Below are positions 55,456 to 63,944 of a stretch of 64,000 nucleotides of DNA, in pieces. The stretch spans positions 8,935,501 through 8,999,500 of the forward strand of contig NZ_CP127173.1 in assembly GCF_030264295.1 (NCBI RefSeq), written 5' to 3'. How positions within the stretch are numbered: the first letter of the stretch is position 1; every line of letters begins with the position of its first letter. Source of the DNA: Amycolatopsis nalaikhensis. Lineage in GTDB: Bacteria; Actinomycetota; Actinomycetes; Mycobacteriales; Pseudonocardiaceae. The notes below the pieces were generated by a model, which was not told the origin of the DNA, ran no database searches, and was given only the letters and a program-made list of their open reading frames with translations. The position numbers and the translations under genes were made by a program.

Positions 55456-55704
55456 TCACGACTTGGTCGACGCGATGAAATAGATGACGATGCCGATCAG
55501 CGCGAGCACTTCGGACAGCACGAACGTCGAATACCCGATGGTCTGCAGCCGTCCCCGCGCTTCCGGCTGCCGGGCCGTGCCGTTGATCACAGCGGCGAAG
55601 ATGAGGCCGACGCCGATTCCCGGGCCGATCGCGCCGAGCCCGTAACCGATCGCGGCGAGCCCGGGGTTGAGGTTGGCGGTCTGGGCCAGAATCATTTCAC
55701 TCAT
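55456..55704 (-). CDS. atpE: Orphan F0 ATP synthase c subunit
   Basis: An 82-residue two-helix protein with the full c-subunit pattern: NPGLAAIGYGLGAIGPGIGV (glycine-rich helix 1), polar loop ARQPEAR, and helix 2 FVLSEVLALIGIVIYFI with the proton-carrying Glu65. All key residues are present. No other atp gene lies on either side within the window, which is unusual because atpE normally sits between atpB and atpF. AAGGGG precedes the ATG. It is convergent with the LacI gene. The 227 bp upstream of it (55705-55931) are less GC-rich than the rest. Confidence 0.92.
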   Translation of the reverse strand: MSEMILAQTANLNPGLAAIGYGLGAIGPGIGVGLIFAAVINGTARQPEARGRLQTIGYSTFVLSEVLALIGIVIYFIASTKS

Positions 55705-55931
55705 GGGAATTCCCCTTCACATCGGTCCACGCGCGTGCTCGCGTGGAGCAGCGGCTTCGTGCGTCAAGAATGGGGAGAGAAACTGGTCGAGATTCCCGGG
55801 AACCGATTTGTTCGGCCACGGCAAGGATATCACGGAATGGCGCGAACCGCCCATTTCGCGTACAATGGACACTGGAGTGCATTGGGCGAAATTCGGTTGA
55901 CACCGCGCGCGTGTTCGGCACGCTGGTGATC

Positions 55932-57137
55932 ATGTCGAGCAGATGGGTGCGGCTGCAGGCCGTCGCGGTGTCCGGTTCGTCCGCCGAAGGCCTGATGCTG
56001 GCCGCGCTGCCGCTGCTGGCCGTCTCCATCACGACCGACCCGCGCGAAGTGTCGCTGGTCAACATCGCCGGGCAGGCGCCGTGGCTGCTGCTGTCGCTCT
56101 TCGCCGGGGTGCTCATCGACCGCGTGCGGCGGACCACCGTCCTCGCCTGGGCCTACGCCGTGCAGGTCGGGGCCGCCCTGGTGCTCGCCGCCGTCGCGTC
56201 GGCCGGGATGCTCAGCCTGCCCGTGCTGCTTGTCGTCGCCTTCATCGTCACCTCCGCGCAGGTGCTCGGCGACGGCGCCAGCGGCGCGCTCCTGCCCGAG
56301 ATCGTCGAACCGCAGCGGCTCGCGGCCGCCAACGCGCGGCTCACCGTGATCGACCGGGGTGTCGTGCAGTTCGTCGTGCCGCCGCTGACCGGGTTCCTGG
56401 TCGCCTTCGCCGCCGGGGCGCCGGCCTGGGTCGCCGCCGCCTGCGCGCTGGCCGCCCTGGTGCTCGCGCGGCGCATCCCGGCCGAGTCGAGGACCATCGC
56501 GCGGACCCATCCGCTGCGCGACCTGTCCGCCGGGCTCACGCACCTGGTCCGGACGCCGCTGCTGCGGGCGATCACGCTCAACGTCGCCCTCGGCTCGTTC
56601 GCCGCCAGCGCGGGGAACTCGATGTTCGTGCTCTACGCGACGCAGGTGCTGCACGTCGGCTCGGTCGGCTACGGCCTGCTGCTCGCCTGCCTCGCGGTCG
56701 GCTGGGTGGCGTCGTCGTTCGTGGTGCAGAAGATCGTCGACCGGCTCGGCTACTCGTGGTCGATGCGGCTCGCGCAGGGCCTCGGCGCGGTGGCGCCGCT
56801 GCTGCTGGCCGTGCTGCCGCCGTGGCCGCCGCTGATCGGCGTGGTGCTGGTCTTCCTCACCTCGACGGTGCTGGTCTGGAACGTCTGCTCGCAGTCCAGC
56901 CGCCAGCTCTACACGCCGGCGCCGCTGCTCGGCCGGGTGCTGACCAGCCACCGGGCGCTGGCCTGGGGCCTGACCCCGCTGGGCGCGCTCACCGGCGGCC
57001 TCGTCGCGGCCCACTGGAGCCTGCGCGGGGTCTGGGTGGTCGTCGCGGCGATCCAGGCGTTCAGCGCGGTCCTCGTGTGGTTCCAGCTCTCCCCCGCCGC
57101 GTTCCGCCGCACCGAGCTGGCCACCGCTTCGGCGTGA
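55932..57137 (+). CDS. MFS transporter (Bcr/EntS-like type)
   Basis: A 401-residue protein with 10-12 hydrophobic segments. AEGLMLAALPLLAVSITTDP, LFAGVLIDRVRRTTVLA (motif A-like) and AGNSMFVLYATQVLHVG are as in the MFS_3 exporters related to the enterobactin exporter. Substrate unknown. ATG at 55932 or GTG at 55926 could start it; no clear ribosome site is present, and a TTGACA hexamer lies at 55897, close upstream, so the leader must be short. Its codon usage is typical of the region. Confidence 0.83.
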   Translation: MSSRWVRLQAVAVSGSSAEGLMLAALPLLAVSITTDPREVSLVNIAGQAPWLLLSLFAGVLIDRVRRTTVLAWAYAVQVGAALVLAAVASAGMLSLPVLLVVAFIVTSAQVLGDGASGALLPEIVEPQRLAAANARLTVIDRGVVQFVVPPLTGFLVAFAAGAPAWVAAACALAALVLARRIPAESRTIARTHPLRDLSAGLTHLVRTPLLRAITLNVALGSFAASAGNSMFVLYATQVLHVGSVGYGLLLACLAVGWVASSFVVQKIVDRLGYSWSMRLAQGLGAVAPLLLAVLPPWPPLIGVVLVFLTSTVLVWNVCSQSSRQLYTPAPLLGRVLTSHRALAWGLTPLGALTGGLVAAHWSLRGVWVVVAAIQAFSAVLVWFQLSPAAFRRTELATASA

Positions 57138-57139
57138 TT

Positions 57140-57180
57140 CCGGGTGGCGCGCCGGGTCGGGGCACCGGCACGCCACCCGG
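57140..57180. terminator. Bidirectional hairpin terminator
   Basis: A 10-bp perfect outer stem (CCGGGTGGCG, 57140-57149, with 57171-57180) encloses a further GCCGG/CCGG pairing. It lies between the convergent MFS and ROK kinase genes. Confidence 0.65.
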
Positions 57181-57184
57181 CCGT

Positions 57185-58075
57185 CTACTCGCCCAGCGCC
57201 AGCGCCACCGCGCCCAGCAGCGCCGCGTCCTGGTCGAACCGCGCCGACACCAGCTCCGGCGGGAACGGCACCGCGTGCGCCAGCCGGTCGGCCAATGCCG
57301 GCAGCAGCACGTCCGCCGAGCGGACGAGCCCGCCGCCGACCGCGATGCGCTGCGGGTCCAGGGCGATCGCCAGGTTGGCCACGTGCATCGACAGCTCGTC
57401 GAGCGCCGCCGTCACCAGTTCCTTGGCTTCGACGTTCTCCTTGGCCAGTGCGAACAGCTCCCCGGCGGTGACCGGGCGGCCGAGCAGTTCACTCGCCCGG
57501 CCGCCCAGCCCACGCCCACCGACGGCTTCCTCGAGCGGCGCCGCTCCGCTCGCGAAACCCTCGGTGTCCTGCGGCGAGAGCAGGTTGTACCCGATCTCGC
57601 CGGCAGCTCCGTTGGCGCCGGTCAGCACCCGGCCGCCGACCAGCACCGCCGCCGCGATGCCGGTGCCCAGCGACAGGAACACCGCCGGGTCGGCCCCGGC
57701 CAGCGCGCCCCATCGCCATTCCGCCAGCGCCGCCGCCTTCGCGTCCGTGCCGACCGAGATCGGCACGTCCGGGAACTCCGCGGCCACCAGCTCCGCCAGG
57801 TGCAGCTGCTCCCAGCCCGGCACGTTCGGCGCGAGCAGGATCTCCTCCGGCAGCACGATCCCCGGGCTGACGACGCCGATCGCGGCGGGCACCGCACCCG
57901 TCTCGGCCAGCAGTGCCCGGGCGCCGGCGAGCGCGCGCACCACCACCTGCTCGGCCCCCGCCTGCGCGTCGGTGTCCAGCCGGCTGGTGGCCAGCAGGGT
58001 GCCGTCGCGGTCGGCGAGCCCCAGCGCCACCTTCGTGCCGCCGAAGTCGATGCCGAGAATCCGTTCCCCGCTCAC
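57185..58075 (-). CDS. ROK-family sugar kinase
   Basis: A 296-residue ROK protein: phosphate loop LGIDFGGTKVALGLADRDG, SIGTD-type region PISVGTDAKAAALAEWR with the catalytic Asp, VFLSLGTGIAAAVLVGG and RIAVGGGLVRSADVLLP. The usual Cys-rich zinc motif (CxCGxxGCxE) is missing after GANGAAGEIGY, which is unusual for ROK kinases. Glucosamine or a related sugar is the expected substrate, from its place downstream of the GH2 enzyme. The GTG at 58075 overlaps the GH2 stop by 4 bp (GTGA). Confidence 0.88.
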   Translation of the reverse strand: MSGERILGIDFGGTKVALGLADRDGTLLATSRLDTDAQAGAEQVVVRALAGARALLAETGAVPAAIGVVSPGIVLPEEILLAPNVPGWEQLHLAELVAAEFPDVPISVGTDAKAAALAEWRWGALAGADPAVFLSLGTGIAAAVLVGGRVLTGANGAAGEIGYNLLSPQDTEGFASGAAPLEEAVGGRGLGGRASELLGRPVTAGELFALAKENVEAKELVTAALDELSMHVANLAIALDPQRIAVGGGLVRSADVLLPALADRLAHAVPFPPELVSARFDQDAALLGAVALALGE

Positions 58076-60882
58076 GCGCCGCTCCCCCGGACCACGACCC
58101 GGCCGGTGGTGAAGCCGTCGACGCTGATCACCGGGGCCGCGCCGCGCAGGTCCGCGGCCCGGTAGGTGACGGTCAGCGTCTGCGACTGGCCCGGCCACAG
58201 CGTGATGTCGTTGTCGTCCCAGGTCGCGTTCGCGAGCTGGTTGTCCCCCGGTGCCTCGCGGCCGTCCGGTGTGCCGCGGCGGACGTCGGCCCGCAGGAAG
58301 AACGCCGCACCCGGCGTCTTCGCCGTGTTGGTCACGGTCACCGTGGTGACGAGGTCACCGCCGTGCGCGCGCGTCGACGCCACCGCGCTGACCTGCGACT
58401 TCGGCAGGTTCTGCAGCGCCTGCAGGTTGCTGTACTGCGAGAGCGTCGCCTGCGGGTTGCCGAGCGTCTTCGCCCAGTCGACGACGTCCTTCTGCGTCGA
58501 CAGCCAGTAGACGTTGCGGTCGACGACCTTCGCGCCCTGGGAGACCTGCAGCTCGACGAAGTAGACCTGCGCGGGCGCGGGTGCCTTCGTCTCCGCGGGC
58601 ACCTTCGGCTTGAGGACACCGGTCTTCACGCCCTGCGAAGCGAGCGAGATGCCGGACGCGGTCTGGTCGTCGAGGACCTTGCCCGCGGTGTCGAGGACGC
58701 GAGCCCGCACCGAGAGCCCGGACTGCGTCGTGGCGCCGAGGTTGTCGAGCGTCACGGACCCGTTGTCGTAACCGTAGAGCGCGTGCAGCGGCTTGTTCGC
58801 CTTCTGCGCGCCGAAGTACGCGCCCGCCTGGTCGCCGTCGTCGTTGTAGAGCGACCACAACAGCGTCGGCCAGCCCTTGTTCAGCTGCCAGTAGACGACG
58901 CCGGTCGACGGGTTGGCCTTGTCCGTCGAGTGGTGCAGGAACGCCTCGAACTGCGAGCGGGTGTTCTCGTAGTTCGCGATATTCGCCAGGTCCACATAGG
59001 ACTTCAGCGAGTTCCACTTCCCGTACCGCTGCCGGATCGACTGGTCCAGTGTGTACAGCGTGCCGAACGCGTAGCCACCGTGGCCCGGCTCGAAGTTCGC
59101 GTGGTACTGGTTGTAGGCCGGGTCCTGCCAGAGCTTCGCCTGCTCGGCGGGCGAGAGGAACCGCTTGATCGAGTCGAGCGTCGGCACGGTGTGCCCGGCG
59201 CTCTGCTCGCTGGCGAAGCCCCAGGCGCCGCCCGCGTTGGTGCGGGAGGAGTCCTCGGCGTCGAAGTGCGAGCTGTCGTACCAGTAGGCCGGCGGGACCC
59301 AGTCGTACGGGCCCTCCTTCTCGCCGGACTGGCCGAGCGTCGGCGTGCTCTTGTACTCCGCCGACGCGATCACCGGTACCTGGAAGTCGGCTTCCTTGAA
59401 CGCCTTCAGGGTTTCGGACTCCTGGCGCGGCACCGGCTCGTTGTCGCTCCAGCCGTAGTTGAAGACGCTCGGGTGGTTCCGCTCCCCCTGCGCGATCGTG
59501 TACGCGGAGTCGTGCATGATCCGGTAGTCGCGGTCGGTCAGCTTCGCGGCGTCCTCGGGCTGCCAGGCGTCACAGCAGAGGAAGCCGCCGATCACCAGCA
59601 GCCCGGCGCGGTCGGCCTGGTCGTAGAAGTCCTGCGGCATGTCGTGGCCCTCGAGCCGGACGCCGGTCAGGCCGAGGTTCTTGATCAACGCGAGCTGGTG
59701 CGCCGTATCGGCCTTGTCGTAACGCAGGAAGAGGTCCGGTGCGAAGCCGCCGCCGCGGAAGACGAAGTCCTTGCCGTTGATCGTGAACTGCCGCGCGCCT
59801 TCGGGCAGCGGTGCGGACTTGCCGACCAGCCGCGAAGTCACCGTGCGGATGCCGAAGGTGCTCTTCGACGACGTCGACAGCACGCCGTGCTGCGAGACCG
59901 CGGTGGTCAGCGTGTAGAGCGGCTGACCGCCCATCGAGTACGGCCACCAGACCTGCGGCTTCTCGATCTTCACCGGCGCGAACGCCACGGTCCGCTTGGT
60001 GTTCGCCGGGATCGTGACGCGCTGCTTGACGACGATCGGCGCGCCCGACGGCGGGGTGATCGTCGCGGCGACGTCGCCGTTCTGCGGGGTGGCCGTGCTG
60101 TTGGTGACGTCCACCTTCACCGTCAGCTTCGAGCTGGACAGGTCGGGGGCGTTGTCCTGCACGACGTGCGCGTTGTCGCCGGTGAGCGCGTCGGAGACCT
60201 GCAGCGTCGGCGGGAACTGGATTCCGGTGTTGTTGTCCGGCGGAATCTGGCCCCAGTCGACCTGGTCGAGGGTGTACATCTTCGTCGGGTCGTTGGGGTA
60301 GACCTTGATCGCCAAGGTGTTCCGGCCCGGCTTGACCAGCTTCGTGACGTCGAAGGTGTGCCCGGCGAAGGCACCGCTGACGACGTCCTTCGTGGCGACG
60401 AGCGCGCCGTTGACCCAGACGTCGCCCTCGCCGACGATGCCCGGGACGGTCAGCTGCGCGTGCTGCCCCGGCCGGATCTCCGGGGTGAAGTCCGTGCGGT
60501 ACCACCAGGGGTCGGCGAACGGCTGGGTGACGACGGGGCCGAGCTTGTCGACGTACCCGAAGCACTTGCGCATGTTGTCCGAATAGAAGACGTCGGGGCA
60601 CTTGCCGTTCTGGACGAGGGCGTTGATCTCGGTTCCGGGCGCGCCCGCGTCGTCCGGCTTCACCGGCAGCCAGCCGCGGGTGGCATAGCCGGGCGTCGAC
60701 ACCTTCTCGCCGCCGTCTTTGACGTTCGCGGTGGTCAGTACCTGCCAGCCCTGCGTGCCGATCGTGGTGAGGCCGTGCGGCTTCGTGACGGCCTGCGCGT
60801 CCTGCGCGGCGGCGGGCCCGGCGACGCTCAGCACGCCGGGGACGAGGAGCAGCGCGGCGAACGCCGCGAGCTTCTTGGTCAT
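58072..60882 (-). CDS. Secreted GH2 exo-beta-D-glucosaminidase-like enzyme (CsxA type)
   Basis: A 936-residue precursor with a Sec signal (LAAFAALLLVPGVLSVAGPAAA). Five-domain GH2 layout: jelly-roll sugar-binding domain (DPWWYRTDFTPEIRPGQ, GEGDVWVNGALVAT), immunoglobulin-like domain, then a TIM barrel (RGGGFAPDLFLRYD, GVRLEGHDMPQDFYD, NYGWSDNEP, GFASEQSAGHTVP with the likely nucleophile Glu). This resembles exo-glucosaminidase CsxA of Amycolatopsis; beta-mannosidase is the alternative. It releases GlcN from chitosan ends. It overlaps the APC permease stop and ROK kinase start by 4 bp each. Confidence 0.87.
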   Translation of the reverse strand: MTKKLAAFAALLLVPGVLSVAGPAAAQDAQAVTKPHGLTTIGTQGWQVLTTANVKDGGEKVSTPGYATRGWLPVKPDDAGAPGTEINALVQNGKCPDVFYSDNMRKCFGYVDKLGPVVTQPFADPWWYRTDFTPEIRPGQHAQLTVPGIVGEGDVWVNGALVATKDVVSGAFAGHTFDVTKLVKPGRNTLAIKVYPNDPTKMYTLDQVDWGQIPPDNNTGIQFPPTLQVSDALTGDNAHVVQDNAPDLSSSKLTVKVDVTNSTATPQNGDVAATITPPSGAPIVVKQRVTIPANTKRTVAFAPVKIEKPQVWWPYSMGGQPLYTLTTAVSQHGVLSTSSKSTFGIRTVTSRLVGKSAPLPEGARQFTINGKDFVFRGGGFAPDLFLRYDKADTAHQLALIKNLGLTGVRLEGHDMPQDFYDQADRAGLLVIGGFLCCDAWQPEDAAKLTDRDYRIMHDSAYTIAQGERNHPSVFNYGWSDNEPVPRQESETLKAFKEADFQVPVIASAEYKSTPTLGQSGEKEGPYDWVPPAYWYDSSHFDAEDSSRTNAGGAWGFASEQSAGHTVPTLDSIKRFLSPAEQAKLWQDPAYNQYHANFEPGHGGYAFGTLYTLDQSIRQRYGKWNSLKSYVDLANIANYENTRSQFEAFLHHSTDKANPSTGVVYWQLNKGWPTLLWSLYNDDGDQAGAYFGAQKANKPLHALYGYDNGSVTLDNLGATTQSGLSVRARVLDTAGKVLDDQTASGISLASQGVKTGVLKPKVPAETKAPAPAQVYFVELQVSQGAKVVDRNVYWLSTQKDVVDWAKTLGNPQATLSQYSNLQALQNLPKSQVSAVASTRAHGGDLVTTVTVTNTAKTPGAAFFLRADVRRGTPDGREAPGDNQLANATWDDNDITLWPGQSQTLTVTYRAADLRGAAPVISVDGFTTGRVVVRGSGA

Positions 60883-62306
60883 GCCCGAGCCCCTTCCGGG
60901 TCGGTGGCGAAGGCTTCTTTGATTTCCTTGGGGCCGAACGGCCAGGTGTGCTCAGCCTTGGCGTAGACGAGGTACGCGAGCGCGCCGACGGCGATCCAGC
61001 CCAGCGACAGCCCGATCGAGAGCCAGGTCGCGGAGACGTAGATGTAGACCCAGCCGACCAGCGCGAGCAGCGTCGGGACCGGGTAGAGCCACTGCCGGTA
61101 GGGCCGCTTGAGGTTCGGCTGGCGGCGGCGCAGCGTCACGATCGCCGCGACCTGGGCCAGCGACTGGATGATGACGAGCGTCGCGACGGCCGCGTTGATG
61201 ACGTCGGTCAGGGTGAACAGCGAGCCGATGATCGTGATGGCGCCCATGGTGAGCACGCCCGCGGTCGGGAGGTTCAGCTTCGGGTGCAGCTTGCCGAACA
61301 TCGGCAGGAACACCTTGTCCCGCGCGGCTTCGAACGGCACGCGCGAGCCGCCGAGCAGGCCGGCGAACACCGAGCCGATGGCCGCGACGACGATGAAGAC
61401 AGTGACGACCTTCGCCGTCCCGGTGCCCCACGCCTGTTCGAGCACGGTCGAGGCGACCGAGGTCGCGCTCTTCAGCTCCTCCAGCGGGACCGAGCCGAGG
61501 ACGCCGACCTGCAGCAGGAAGTAGAGGCTCATGATGCCGAGGATCGAGAAGAGGATCGACCGCGGGAGCGTCCGGCCCGGCGTGCGGACCTCGCCGCCGA
61601 GGTAGGCGGTCGTGTTGTAGCCGAGGTAGTCGTAGATGGCGATGATCAGGCCGGCGCCGAGGCCGCCCCAGAACGTGCCCTCGCCGGCCGAGCTGAACGC
61701 GCCCGGGGTGAAGGCGAACGCCTGCGCGCCGCTGAAGTGCGTGAACGCCGCGACGACCGTGGTCAGCACCGCGATCAGCATGACGACGAACAGGACCGTG
61801 GTGAGCTTGCCGATCTGGCCGATCTTGCGGAACAGCGCGGCGACGATGACGAGCGTGATGCCGACGCCGATGATCTTGCCCAGCGGTGTCGTGCCCGCGT
61901 CGTCGGTGACGCCGGGGATCAGGTAGCCGAGGTACTGGACGAGGCCGATGATGCCGGTGGACATGATCAGCGGGATGAACAGCACCGCGCTCCACACGAA
62001 CAGGAACGGCATCAGCCGTCCGGTGCGGTACTGGAACGCCTCGCGCAGGTAGAGGTAGGTGCCGCCGGCGCCGGGCATGGCGGCGCCGAGCTCGGCCCAG
62101 ATGAGCCCGTCGGCCAGCGCGACGATCGCCCCGATGATCCAGCCGAACATCGCCTGCGGGCCGCCCATGGTGGCGACCATCGCGGGGATCGTGACGAACG
62201 GGCCGATACCGCACATCTGCGTCATGTTGATGGCGGTCGCCTGCAGCGGGCCGATCTTGCGTTCAAGGGCCGGGTGCGGCTCCCCTGAACGGGTGGGTGA
62301 ACTCAC
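60879..62306 (-). CDS. APC-superfamily permease
   Basis: A 475-residue permease with about 12 hydrophobic segments. APC signature near the N terminus: LQATAINMTQMCGIGPFVTI, then MPGAGGTYLYLREAF, IAIYDYLGYNTTAYLGGEVR and GLLGGSRVPFEAARDKVFLP. Such carriers take up amino acids or amines by proton symport. It is the first gene of an operon with the GH2 enzyme and ROK kinase, so uptake of an amino sugar is possible but unproven. Start is GTG at 62306; the ROK operator lies 20 bp upstream. Confidence 0.88.
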   Translation of the reverse strand: MSSPTRSGEPHPALERKIGPLQATAINMTQMCGIGPFVTIPAMVATMGGPQAMFGWIIGAIVALADGLIWAELGAAMPGAGGTYLYLREAFQYRTGRLMPFLFVWSAVLFIPLIMSTGIIGLVQYLGYLIPGVTDDAGTTPLGKIIGVGITLVIVAALFRKIGQIGKLTTVLFVVMLIAVLTTVVAAFTHFSGAQAFAFTPGAFSSAGEGTFWGGLGAGLIIAIYDYLGYNTTAYLGGEVRTPGRTLPRSILFSILGIMSLYFLLQVGVLGSVPLEELKSATSVASTVLEQAWGTGTAKVVTVFIVVAAIGSVFAGLLGGSRVPFEAARDKVFLPMFGKLHPKLNLPTAGVLTMGAITIIGSLFTLTDVINAAVATLVIIQSLAQVAAIVTLRRRQPNLKRPYRQWLYPVPTLLALVGWVYIYVSATWLSIGLSLGWIAVGALAYLVYAKAEHTWPFGPKEIKEAFATDPEGARA

Positions 62307-62325
62307 GACGTGCCTCCGGCTAGTA

Positions 62326-62344
62326 GTTAGTAAAGTTTCTTAAC
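62326..62344. promoter_or_regulatory. ROK operator candidate in divergent promoter
   Basis: GTTAGTAAA-G-TTTCTTAAC is a 9-bp inverted repeat with two inner mismatches and a single central base, very A/T-rich in a GC-rich setting. It lies 20 bp before the permease start and 62 bp before the ROK regulator start. Similar TTAGTAAA/TTTACTAA dyads are typical of actinobacterial ROK repressors. Confidence 0.75.
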
Positions 62345-62405
62345 ATAGAACGACCGGAGCCGGAAGGGTTCCGCGGATAAACTTGCGGCAAGACAGGAGG
62401 ATCTA

Positions 62406-63620
62406 GTGGGGCAAAACGGGCCGCAGGTGGGAACCCCGGCGAGCATGCGGGCGCTGAACCAGCGCCTGGTTTTGGACCGGTTACGGCGGCACGGCGAGGC
62501 GACGCGGCCTCGGATCGCGGCCGACACGGGGTTGTCGAAACCCACGGTGGGGCAAGCGCTCCTCGACCTGGAGCAGCACGGATTGGTCCGAACCACCGGC
62601 CGGAGCCTGACCGGACCGGGCCGCGCGGCGGTCGTCTACCAGGCGGCGCCGGACGCCGGCCACGTCGTCGGCGTCGACATCGGACGGCGCGCGATCCGGA
62701 TCGCGGTGGCCGACCTCGAAGGCAGCATCGTCGCGCGGCTCGACGAACCCAACCGGTGCCGCTCGGCGAGCGCGCTGGTGCGCACGGTGAGCGAATCCGT
62801 CGAACGCGCGGTGGCGTCAGCGAGGTTGCGCCCGCACGAGGTGGTGGCGACGGTGGTCGGCACGCCCGGCATCCCCGACCCGGCGGTGGGGACGGTGCAC
62901 CGCGCGCCCAACCTGCCGGGCTGGGAGCGGCGGGGGTTGCTGCACGAGCTGGTGTCGGCGCTGGCGGTGGCGGGGTCGGACGTCGTGGTGGAGAACGACG
63001 CGAACCTGTGCGCGGTGGGCGAGCACGCACTGGGCGCGGCGCTCGGCGTGGACGTGCTGGTGTGCCTGACGGTCGGCACCGGGATCGGGATGGGCTTGCT
63101 GGTGGAGGGCAAGCTGTTCCGCGGCGCCCACGGGGCGGCGGGCGAGATCGCGGACCTGCCGTACGGGCCGTTGCCGTCCGCGGCGGGAGCGCGGCGGCCG
63201 GGCCCGGTGGAGGCGGTGGCGGCGGGCCAGGCGGTGGTCGAGGCGGCCCGCGCGTCGGGGTTGACGAAGGCGCGTTCGGCGAAGGACGTGTTCCGCTTGG
63301 CGCGCGCGGGCGACGCGCGGGCGTTGCGGGTGGTGGAACAGGAAGCCGAGAAGCTGGCGTACGTGGTGTCGGCGGTGACGGCGGTCCTGGACCCGAGGCT
63401 GATCGTGCTGGGCGGCGGGATCGGCGGCAACGCGGACCTGCTGGCCGAGCCGATGCGGCGCGCGTTGGGCTCGATGACACCCGTGGTGCCGGAGATCGTC
63501 GCGGGGCAGCTCGGCGAGGACGCGGTGCTGGCGGGAGCGATCGCGACGGCGTTGGGAACGGCCCGCGAGCTGGTCTTCGACCGGCGAGGCTTGCGCCGCG
63601 CGGCGGGCGACGTGGGCTGA
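62406..63620 (+). CDS. ROK-family transcriptional regulator (NagC/XylR type)
   Basis: A 404-residue ROK repressor: N-terminal winged helix RALNQRLVLDRLRRHGEATR, IAADTGLSKPTVGQALLDLE, then a ROK sugar-kinase-like domain (VVGVDIGRRAIRIAVADLEG, VVENDANLCAVGEHAL, LVCLTVGTGIGMGLLVEG, FRGAHGAAGEIADLP). The zinc-binding Cys motif is missing, as in many regulators. It is divergent from the APC-GH2-ROK kinase operon and most likely represses it until its sugar ligand appears. The GTG at 62406 follows AGGAGG. A hairpin repeat lies at its stop codon. Confidence 0.92.
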   Translation: MGQNGPQVGTPASMRALNQRLVLDRLRRHGEATRPRIAADTGLSKPTVGQALLDLEQHGLVRTTGRSLTGPGRAAVVYQAAPDAGHVVGVDIGRRAIRIAVADLEGSIVARLDEPNRCRSASALVRTVSESVERAVASARLRPHEVVATVVGTPGIPDPAVGTVHRAPNLPGWERRGLLHELVSALAVAGSDVVVENDANLCAVGEHALGAALGVDVLVCLTVGTGIGMGLLVEGKLFRGAHGAAGEIADLPYGPLPSAAGARRPGPVEAVAAGQAVVEAARASGLTKARSAKDVFRLARAGDARALRVVEQEAEKLAYVVSAVTAVLDPRLIVLGGGIGGNADLLAEPMRRALGSMTPVVPEIVAGQLGEDAVLAGAIATALGTARELVFDRRGLRRAAGDVG

Positions 63621-63694
63621 AGGGGACTTTCAGTGCATCTGATGCGAGGAAAGTCCCCTTCAGCGCATCTGACGCGATGAACGTCCCCTTCAGC
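63617..63694. repeat. Hairpin plus two tandem 30-bp units (CTGAAGGGGAC family)
   Basis: A perfect 15-bp stem (63617-63631 with 63649-63663) encloses GCATCTGATGC. Two 30-bp units follow one another at 63635-63664 and 63665-63694, differing at a few positions (GCATCTGATGCGAGGAAAG, GCATCTGACGCGATGAACG). The left arm covers the stop codon of the ROK regulator. The same sequence family is present at 30877-30953. Confidence 0.75.
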
Positions 63695-63713
63695 CCACGT
63701 CCCGACCGCCCGC

Positions 63714-63944
63714 CTAGTCCGAGGGACCCCGCAGGGTAAGCACCACCCGCAGCACGTACTCGACCGCCGCCGGGAACGTCGCTGCGCGCAGCTCGTCCCG
63801 GTCCGCCAGGTTGCGGGCCGCGAACTCCAGCTCGCGCTCCAGCCCGCCGCGGCGGACGACGAGGGCCGCCAGGTCCTCCAGGTCGAGGTCCGGGTGGTCG
63901 AGGCGCGTCAGGGCGAACTCGATCATCAGCTCTTCCGCCGTCAT
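63714..63944 (-). CDS. Small hypothetical protein, 76 residues
   Basis: MTAEELMIEFALTRL... an acidic, mostly helical protein (DLDLEDLAALVVRRGG, EFAARNLADRDELRAAT) ending VLRVVLTLRGPSD. No family recognised. The ATG at 63944 has GGAGGTG some 8 bases upstream, and codon usage is normal. It is convergent with the ROK regulator, separated by the tandem repeat element. The last 56 bp of the window upstream of it are non-coding as far as visible. Confidence 0.6.
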   Translation of the reverse strand: MTAEELMIEFALTRLDHPDLDLEDLAALVVRRGGLERELEFAARNLADRDELRAATFPAAVEYVLRVVLTLRGPSD

